Positions 19,940 to 27,173 of a stretch of DNA of 27,173 nt are shown one piece after another. The translations under genes were made by a program, and so were the position numbers. A model generated the notes under the pieces. That model was given only the letters and a program-made list of their open reading frames with translations, had not been told where the DNA came from and did not search any database. Each line of letters starts with the position of its first letter. The first letter of the stretch is position 1. Source of the stretch: Mnemiopsis leidyi (taxonomy: Eukaryota > Ctenophora > Tentaculata > Lobata > Bolinopsidae); assembly GCA_000226015.1 (NCBI GenBank), contig JH153103.1, forward strand, positions 7,725-34,897. The letters are read 5' to 3'.

Positions 19940-22500
19940 ATGTTTTGTACACCACATCAAAAGAGGGGAAAAGGAGGACGGTTGACTAATCCTTGATTTT
20001 AATATTCATGCATAATAAGATTTTATACTGTTCCAGAAGAGTGAAAAGGATTGGATTACCAAAATCTTAAACGTAAATTTCATGCTTAAACAAATCGATG
20101 TAGCACGTTGAAATGCAAGAGGTCCAGCTTGAGTGAGCCACATTAGAGGTATTTCTATCACACGCGGCCTAGAGAGAAGACATGATCCTACTGAAGGGTT
20201 ACTCCACATAGTAAAATCTCACTGCATAACACCACACTATAACAGACATGGGTATCTTACTATCTGTATCAGTGTTACTACGTTGTTTTAGCGCCATGCT
20301 CTAGCTATAGCTACATCTCATACACCAGATGTACTGACTAGTAAATGATGTAATACCGCTCTATCTGTATTCCGAACTGGTATCAAGTATCAGTGTTCGT
20401 GACATCACCATATGACTTCACCAGTAATCATGAGATTGAAACAGCTAGTACATGTATAAAACCTTATCATGGAGGTACCTACTGTGTGTCAAGATAAGGC
20501 GGGGCCTCTGCCGCATTAATGTCAATAACTCCATTAATTTGGGACCTGGGTTGGACCAACCTCCACATGCAGGAACGGGGTTAAATTAATCTTGAGGGGG
20601 GGACGGAGCAGGTATAATTGAGTTAGACGTAGGTTATAGGTTACTGAGGTAACAAACAATATGAGATGCAACTTTTCTCAGGGGAGCAGATGTGCGAAAT
20701 ACTTTCTTGTACTGATTCTCTAGGTAACAACAAGGATCTCGCATTAACACTTGCTAAATTGTTATCAGTGGTTTCTCAAGAAATATAACTAACCAATAAC
20801 TTATCAATAATGTTTATGATTGATCTGACATCTGACTAATCATCATTGCTCATCGCAAATTGCGACTCCCAACATGGCCGGATGAAGGAGACGCACCCAA
20901 CTAAACGTGATAACTAAGGACACACAATAACCATTTTATCATTAAAGTAAGCAGAAAGATCCCATTTTGGCTTGTTGAACGCCAATGTTGGTCTTGGAGG
21001 CAACTCTATAGACGTCACGTCAAGATTACAGTTATTTTACACATTTTCCCGATATAAGCTCATCGAGAGAGGCAACATGACACTGCTATGAAAAGTGCCT
21101 TTAAAACTTTCCTCGACTCGGATATTCTACTAAACTTGCAGTTTCGAGTCAGGTGGACCTTGAAAAGACTGCCCATTTTGACTGTTATATCCAAATATGG
21201 CAAGACGTTCACGTGATCAAAGGTCCCATTTAGAACAGTATTCTGCAGGACCAATGCAAGGATTTGAAAATAGGTAAAGATATCTTTAAGGTTTTCGTTC
21301 AAAAGATAGCAGTTTTCCCGAGAAAGCAACTTTGAGAGAATGAAAAGTTGTATACTAGTAGAGTTGTGTGATTTTAGCGGATGACAGAAGTTGAGTTGAG
21401 CGTTAGAACATGAAGTAACTTTAAGCTTGGATTCAAAACACTTCAGGTCACCTTTTTAGAGATACTAGTCTCTGCCAATTGTGATGACTTGATTGTGACC
21501 TACGTGAATGGTATGTGAAGATACCTTTCCTGATTAAGATTATAGGTACGATTGGGAAAGTGTTCCATTATCAGTGCGGTGGAGTTTTAAGCCGATAATA
21601 ATGAATTTAATATTGGATTACAGAGATTTCATAATTTCGGTGTTGGGTTGAGTCAAACGTGTGATAGGAATCTCAGGTTTGGAGAACATACCAGATCTTA
21701 TGTTGAGATAAATATTGGAAATTTCATGCGACAGAGGATAAAATACATGATCTTGCAACGCTGGACTTGGATTTTATTGTTGATTACTAATCAGAGGAAT
21801 ACGATAGGGCACCGGAAAATTGTTTCTGCTTAAAATCGGGCGATCAAATTCTGAAAAGAATAGTTTTTAAATTACGTAAATGTCATGTCATTAGTGATAT
21901 AAAGTCGCGGTAACATTTATTCAAAAGTCACGGTAGTGGGTATTTTAGTCATGTGTGATAGAGAGTTGTTGTTTTCAAATCTTTGACTTCAATCGAGACA
22001 GTAAAAGTGAACCAGTAAGCTTAATTAAAGACATGGCATGGTATGCACCAAAAGTGGACAGATTTATGTATAATAAGTTTCCCCTCAATATAATAAATTC
22101 TCCTCGATATTTTTCAGGAGCTTCAACTTTATTTTACTTCTCATGAATTGATCCGTATCCGTAAAGTGTTATATCATTGCAGTTCTCCACAGCTACCATC
22201 CCCGATTACGCCCTCATACGAGGTAAATCAAACTTCCTGTATATTACACTTCATTATCGACCCAATGTATTATGTAGAATAAAGATTTACAAAGCCAATG
22301 TAACGTTGACGAATGAAGGCTTATCTTATACATCCCGTATTGCAGTGTCTCTATTTACTATTGCCAAGTGTAGAGGGAAAAGTACTATGACTTTGGCGTT
22401 AATTCATTGTGGCTGCTTAAATTTTCGAAGAGGTCATAAAAATTTATCAGGCCGGTAGCCAGTTGTAATTCTAATGGCAGACAGACAATTTACATAATAG
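19940..22500. other. Gene-poor region
   Basis: Apart from the site cluster at 20498 I see no supported feature. Open frames at 21060-21329 (-), 21955-22146 (+) and 22177-22458 (+) lack ATG starts, domains or consistent splice pairs. Confidence 0.4.
20498..20620. promoter_or_regulatory. GC box plus ATTAAT cluster
   Basis: An Sp1-type GC box (GGCGGGGCC, 20498) is followed by ATTAAT at 20515, 20533 and 20585, and ATAATTG at 20614. Among them lies the palindrome GGTTGGACCAACC (20549-20561). The mix resembles a cis-regulatory module with homeodomain sites; the target is unknown. Confidence 0.3.
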
Positions 22501-23369
22501 CATTACAACAGGAATTAACAGTTTCCTGAAAAAAGTCAGAGTAAGAATGCCCAAATAGATGTACTTTTTTTCAGTGCATCTCTTGATCTATTTCATTTTC
22601 AAGTCCAAACTTGTTATTGGGGACTTTTTAGGGGACTGATTTCGAGCTGGCAAGTACGCTAATGGCATGTGTTTTTGACGAAAAGTTTCTAGCTGAGTGA
22701 CACTTTGTGAGTACCTGTGCAAGTATTTAATGAACCTCGTTTCTAGAGGATATTTAAACAGGTTTGAATTCAGCGGGCCAATACTCCTTGTTGCATATCT
22801 GTAGAGCGTAGGGAAATTTACAGAACTGGCCCTCGCAGCATAGCCTTGTTCTTTTCTATGTAAAAGCAGGAAATGTACCAGAGAAAAGTTGAGTATTAGG
22901 GCTCATTAAGGAGCTCCTCTACCCCTCATTGATCGGTATTTGAGGAAAACACACACAAATCCCTCCTAAGCCACAATTCTTACACTCCAACCACTACTCT
23001 TTGTGTTACACAGGGACGATGATGTAATTCGTGGTCGACATGGTACCCACATTATATCAGCGAAACCAAGGCGAATTATCCGAAAAAAAACCATAAGCAT
23101 AATATTTATAGAATGTGAAGCCATCGTACCGTAGCTTATTCAAACAGTTTCCAAGAGTTGACACATTAATAGGGCCAATTTGACACAGTTATTTAGGAAT
23201 CTCATTATGCTGCCTATGTCTTAATAGTATAGATATAGTTTGGAGTTTCAGCAAACAACCAACCATTTTTAACACAAAATGCTAGTAAAAGTAACTACTT
23301 TAGTACCAAAATAGAAAACACAAAATATCTACTGACAGTAATTTTAACATTGATAAGTAGGCAACTTAC
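22501..23369. other. Non-coding; expected intron of the minus-strand gene
   Basis: If the signal-peptide exon ending at 23370 is real, its first intron begins here on the minus strand. One good minus-strand acceptor (CTGACTTTTTTCAG, about 22529-22542) is visible, but joining to it would stop after two more residues. The true next exon is probably elsewhere or outside the window. A good plus-strand acceptor (GTACTTTTTTTCAG) ends at about 22574. Confidence 0.35.
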
Positions 23370-23472
23370 GCTCATGAGGTACTTCAAAGTCTGGTGGAGT
23401 GATGTGCTTGTTGTACTGCTGACTTGATGTGCTGTCAAAGACCAACAATAGAAGAAGTAGATTCATTTTCAT
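23370..23472 (-). CDS. First coding exon of a secreted or membrane protein
   Basis: On the minus strand ATG at 23472 begins MKMN followed by six leucines and VFDSTSSQQ, a textbook signal peptide with a likely cleavage after the serines. The mature start is polar (QQYNKHITPPDFEVPHE). After 34 codons plus one base the exon ends at a consensus donor (GAGC|GTAAGTTGCC), so the intron is phase 1, common after signal-peptide exons of extracellular proteins. The frame is open further upstream without an in-frame stop close by; I chose this ATG because it directly precedes the hydrophobic core. The later exons were not found and the protein is not recognised. A pogo-like MITE lies about 1.2 kb upstream. 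Confidence 0.6.
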
Positions 23473-24680
23473 TCTAATGGTTTTAGATGTTAGAAATTGC
23501 TTACTAGATAATTCAGATAGACAATGACATAAAAGTGAAATTTAATCACAAACTGTAGAAAACAGATAAATGAGTGCAGTCTATGCCTTGTCATCAACAA
23601 GAAAGTGCCCATTGACTGAAGTACCCAGCAACAATCAGGTTAGTTGAATGAAGACTTTGCAAATATAACACGTTTCTAAACAGTAAAGCACATTCAAGTA
23701 ACATAAAGCAGATTCCCTCATTTTGGAAATATTGTTACACCTAATTCTAATCGCAATAAACAGATAATATCTGTTTGTTCTACAGCCTAGGAAACGAACA
23801 TTACCGAATTTACATTGACTTTGAACTATGACTGGATAGTAAGAACCGACCAACCGACTAGTGGCTGAACTGAACCTGTTTCACCAATAAAATATTGACA
23901 CATCTTTTTTTCAACGATTGATGTTTTAACTGACCTTTAAACTTCAAATTCTGTACATAGATAAATTTAACTGCTAATTAGTAATTAGAGCACTAATATT
24001 TTACTACAGTTTTAAAGTAATTCGTAAAATACAGATTTCATCAATGCCCAGTAGGGCACAAGTTTAATGGTTAACAGACAGACTGCATATAATTTAAAAT
24101 TTGATATTTGTTTTAATGGTATAAAACTGACAAGGTTTCTTATAACAGCAGCACTTTTAATTTTATTAGTGATTATAGTACAATTATTCACAACAGTTTT
24201 TAATGGATTTTGTTTCTATTTGGCAGCATAGACGAAATAATGAACAATTTTTTTAGGATACTGAGCTTTTTGATAGCATGAAATTGCATTTGGAATTTTC
24301 CATTGAGTAACTGCTAACTGGGGTTGCCGAGTAGTTATGAATAGTCAATAAAATCACCATTGGGGAGGAATATTTTACCTGAAATTCACTCAGAAAAAGA
24401 ATTTCAACGAATGCACATTTTAATTTCTTTGATATTAAAAGTAGATTCAGTCTACTGCACAGGAAACACTTGTTAAGGTTTAGTGTCTTAGAAGCAAATT
24501 GTCAATGGAATTGAATTTTAGTTTTGGATCAAATTTGGCTGTACAGATTGATTTTTTTGGGAAGATAAATTCATGTAACCTCTTACCCCAATTTCCACTG
24601 GGGCATGGCCAGATAAACTTCGACTAGATCTTCAGAACCTTGAGGTCAATTGTAGAGGGGTTGATGGACATAAATAGATA
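23473..24680. other. Upstream flank of the minus-strand gene
   Basis: AT-rich, without supported exons. It should contain the 5' UTR and promoter of the signal-peptide gene, but no clear TATA box was seen at a useful distance. Confidence 0.4.
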
Positions 24681-25418
24681 CAGTCATCCCCAAATTTACC
24701 GGGCTTTTCGGGGAAAACAAAAATGCATGGTAAATCGGGGAACCCGGTAAATCGGGGTAGTGCCATTTTGGGCCCGAAATTGGGTCTAAATTGTCTCTTA
24801 TAAGTCTATATACCGTCTTATGTGTCTATATACCGTCTTTTTGTCATTGGAACAATGTTAAAAAAGTTAAAAGTGTTAGTCCTGTATTACATAGTTTTAA
24901 CAACAAAATTTAACAGTTGCCTTGGAAATAATGTTTACAGTTGTACAGTTGGGTCTATTGTTCCAGAGCTTAGTATGATACCTTATGTTACATATAGTGT
25001 ATCAGATGACACTACTCTTTTCCTTTCATGCGATCACATCCTTGCATTGACAGGGCTAGATCCTATCATCCGAGCACCGATGTCAAGCAGTAAAATGTGA
25101 TACAACAACAAAATTGACGCCCAACGTGATACATATGAGAACACCAGGCCGTTAAGCTAACAAGGTCTAAATCTGTCTAAGGTGCTCTCAGAGTCGCGCT
25201 TGTTAATGCTAAGGTGTCATATGTTTATAGGGCGGGAATGCAGGGGATCACGTTACCACTGCACACAATATCATGAAACGATCCAACAACAAATTTTTAA
25301 AAAAGTTCGAAAAAAAATGTTTAGCTCAAATTTCGGGTAAAATTTTGGGGGAAAGGAATGAGGCCCGGTAAATCGGGGGACCCAGTAAATCGGGGCTCGG
25401 TAAATGGGGGGATGACTG
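24681..25418. mobile_element. Pogo/Tc1-mariner-like MITE, 738 bp
   Basis: The element starts CAGTCATCCCC and ends GGGGATGACTG, with TA directly outside both ends (24679-24680 and 25419-25420) as target duplication. CAGT-type termini and TA duplication fit pogo or related Tc1/mariner transposons. Terminal inversion is about 20 bp (CCATTTACCG against AAATTTACCG). Inside, GGTAAATCGGGG occurs at 24729, 24746 and 25367, with a one-base variant at 25384, all in the same orientation: iterons that may be transposase sites. There is no transposase; an open frame at about 24822-25100 lacks any DDE-like motif. It must have moved with a transposase supplied in trans. Confidence 0.88.
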
Positions 25419-25420
25419 TA

Positions 25421-26516
25421 GAAGTTTGTTGTTGCAGAAGCGTTCAATTAACATGTGTTAATCGTCATCAGCTTCAGATCATTTACTTAAGACTATAACT
25501 CAAGAATGGAGGTGGCTTGACATAGCTGACCACAAAATTCATATACATTGCCAACATCAAATTATTGATGGTTAGAAACACCACAATTATCCGGTTGGAA
25601 ATAATATATTCTAACATATTGAGAGTGAGGTTTTAATTTTTCTTTACCTGAAAATTATTTCCTAGCCGCAAACTTCTAAATTTTGGTAAATATTTTCATT
25701 TTTCGAAGACTTTTAGTAACCAGTATATCCAGTAAGGTTTATTAAACTGTGGATGGCAGCATGTTCTACTACAAGACTTTAGGACGCGATGCTTTCTTAA
25801 GCTATTCTTTGGTCAGATGTTAAGGAGTACTGAGTTGCTTTATACATAAGCTTAACATATGCTTGCGAATGCCACAAACATTGTGTATACTTCAAACTAT
25901 GTGGTTTTGGAAAATCAAAAAACCCAAAGATGCGATGTGTCACCACTACAGTCAAATATGTTGACTAACGCCCATATTATATCGTTGGCTATTTTCGTGT
26001 CCCAACCAGTTCAAGGGTGTGTTGAAGAAGCATAAAGCAACCCCATCCATTGTCTGGCTTTCAACTTTTGACATTGGGGTGGCTCAGATTTGAGTATCCA
26101 TGGTATAGATAATGATTTATCTGTACACTTTATGGTGAAAATTTATAGCCAGCTTATAGAAATAAAGAAAAGCTAACCATATAGAGTCGACTGTCGGTTA
26201 CTAGAATGATCAGACATAAATTTATCTACACACTTCAAGGTAAAATGCATAACCAAGTAATTTGCAAAAACGAAAAGCTTACTATTATCAGCGAGTAATG
26301 CGAATACAAAGTTGACGTTTAATGATGGTACTTTGATTTTATGATATTTCTCTACTTTTATTTCTCTAAATGTTATTTTTGACATGAATATTTATTTATT
26401 TGTTTTCATCTTATAATATATTTTAAAACCGAAAGATGTATTACTATTCCAATGTTACATTGCAATTAAGAAAATAAAAGTTGTTTAAGTTAAAAAACTT
26501 TGTTAAACTTGAATTT
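25421..26516. other. Non-coding DNA between the two MITEs
   Basis: Nothing supported. A minus-strand open frame at 26173-26385 has no recognisable domain. Confidence 0.45.
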
Positions 26517-27173
26517 CTAAGTTAGTAGGTTGATGACCTACTGTCGCGGCCATCACGCGCCCTTACGCATTTCTGGCCTGGTTTTGTACCGCGGTGATAC
26601 CCGGCTCACGCAGCTAAAGCTGAACGGTAGACGGATATAATCTCGTCAAGCCTGGCGAATTTCGAAAAATTTTAGACGCGCATCGCCCGTTAATCCTAGG
26701 GCGTGGTTACGCTGCGCGCGGCGCTTGCAGAAAACTGTCGCCTCACGGCAGCAGGGCTAGGCAAGGTTTAAACTTAGCAAGTGTAGTGTTTGTCATATTT
26801 TAGATTTGTCGTGCGGCGCATGCGCTGCGTGTGTGGTGTGCCATGCCTGCCCCATGTATGCTTTGGTTGTATCACGGTGTGATCCTCCGGGTGGCGAATG
26901 GTCGCACCGCGCTTCGCGGCAACAGGGCTAAACAATTACTTGTTAAACACAAATCTCCCTATGCAAGCTTAGCACGAAATTAGGACAGGCGCGCGCGCTT
27001 CCAAATTCGTTCCAATAAGGCGCGCGCAGCGTGAGCCCAAGTGATATGTTGGCTTCGCAACTTAGCTTTTAACGGGCGATGCGCGCGCGTCTAAAATTTC
27101 TTTGAGTCGAAAGGCCAGAAATGCGTGAGAGCGCGTGATGGCCGCGACAGTAGGTTATTAACCTACAACTTAG
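26517..27173. mobile_element. CpG-rich foldback MITE, at least 657 bp
   Basis: The left end (CTAAGTTAGTAGGTTGATGA, then CCTACTGTCGCGGCC) matches the reverse complement of the last bases of the window (CTAAGTTGTAGGTTAATAAC, then CTACTGTCGCGGCC). The match continues through CATCACGCGC, CACGCATTTCTGGCC and, further in, ATTTTAGACGCGC and CATCGCCCGTTAA. The left arm has about 75 bp not present in the right arm. Each terminus carries its own palindrome (GTAGGTTATTAACCTAC on the right). The interior is rich in GCGCGC and has no transposase frame. The right border coincides with the window end, so target duplication and superfamily are unproven. Confidence 0.85.
26739..26935 (+). repeat. Internal duplicated module of the CpG-rich MITE
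   Basis: A 26-bp segment at 26739-26764 (ending CAGGGCTAGGCAA) recurs at 26910-26935 (ending CAGGGCTAAACAA) with 21 of 26 positions equal. Each copy is followed by a TTTAAAC- or GTTAAAC-like stretch. It may be a transposase-binding repeat or an old internal duplication. Confidence 0.55.

Noticed and set aside
21060..21329. 89-codon minus-strand frame
   Set aside because: No recognisable domain, no splice context, and no conserved-looking composition.
22118..22222. Possible 105-nt phase-0 internal exon with acceptor ATATTTTTCAG and donor GAG|GTAAAT
   Set aside because: Splice sites are acceptable but the translation shows no family resemblance and no partner exon was found; chance cannot be excluded.
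22501..22542. Minus-strand acceptor as second exon of the signal-peptide gene
   Set aside because: With the required phase the frame stops after two residues, giving an implausibly truncated product.
24822..25100. 92-codon frame inside the pogo-like MITE
   Set aside because: No helix-turn-helix or DDE-type catalytic motif; the MITE is too short to encode a transposase and the start is not a clear ATG.
1..27173. tRNA, rRNA, CRISPR array or bacterial operon
   Set aside because: No box A/box B pair, cloverleaf, rRNA motif, regularly spaced repeat-spacer array or run of adjacent long ORFs was seen on reading both strands.

Overview
The window looks like nuclear DNA of an animal, most likely an invertebrate. 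It is AT-rich and mostly non-coding. The best genes have short GT-AG introns, a TATA box and an AATAAA signal. There are TIR-bounded non-autonomous transposons, minisatellites and CA/GT/AT microsatellites. There are no operons, ribosome binding sites, rRNA or recognisable tRNA. I cannot name the taxon from sequence alone.

Layout. (1) 1-2.1 kb: a compact two-exon gene on the + strand, running from a TATA box (1423) through ATG (1505), a 131-nt intron and a stop (1890) to AATAAA (2061). It encodes an 84-residue protein with one C2HC-type zinc finger. This is the best complete gene in the window, and its intron carries two competing acceptors. (2) 2.1-7.7 kb: non-coding DNA rich in tandem repeats (3302, 4591, 5061, and a strong 18-bp minisatellite at 5333-5670), plus three weak exon-like segments (6058-6309 minus, 6912-6995 plus, 7561-7733 plus). 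(3) 7.7-23.3 kb: a gene-poor stretch. It contains palindromes and hairpins (7983, 9154, 9255-9349, 10044, 12758-12831, 14220, 18417), islands rich in CCAAT boxes, E-boxes and homeodomain-type TAATTA sites (9.25-9.6, 17.2, 19.66-19.82 and 20.5 kb), and a possible spliced locus near 17.4-18.6 kb. The 19.8-kb island has a TATA box and looks like a core promoter. (4) 23.37-23.47 kb, minus strand: the first coding exon of a secreted or membrane protein, with a signal peptide and a consensus donor. Its later exons were not found. (5) 24.68-25.42 kb: a 738-bp pogo/Tc1-mariner-like MITE with TA target duplication and internal iterons. (6) 26.52 kb to the end: a CpG-rich foldback element whose terminal repeats run to the last base of the window, so its right border is unproven.

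No cluster of cooperating genes is visible. What deserves attention is the zinc-finger mini-gene with its alternative acceptor, the signal-peptide exon, the two MITEs, and the palindromic or regulatory islands in the gene-poor centre. No recognisable viral or toxin gene was seen.
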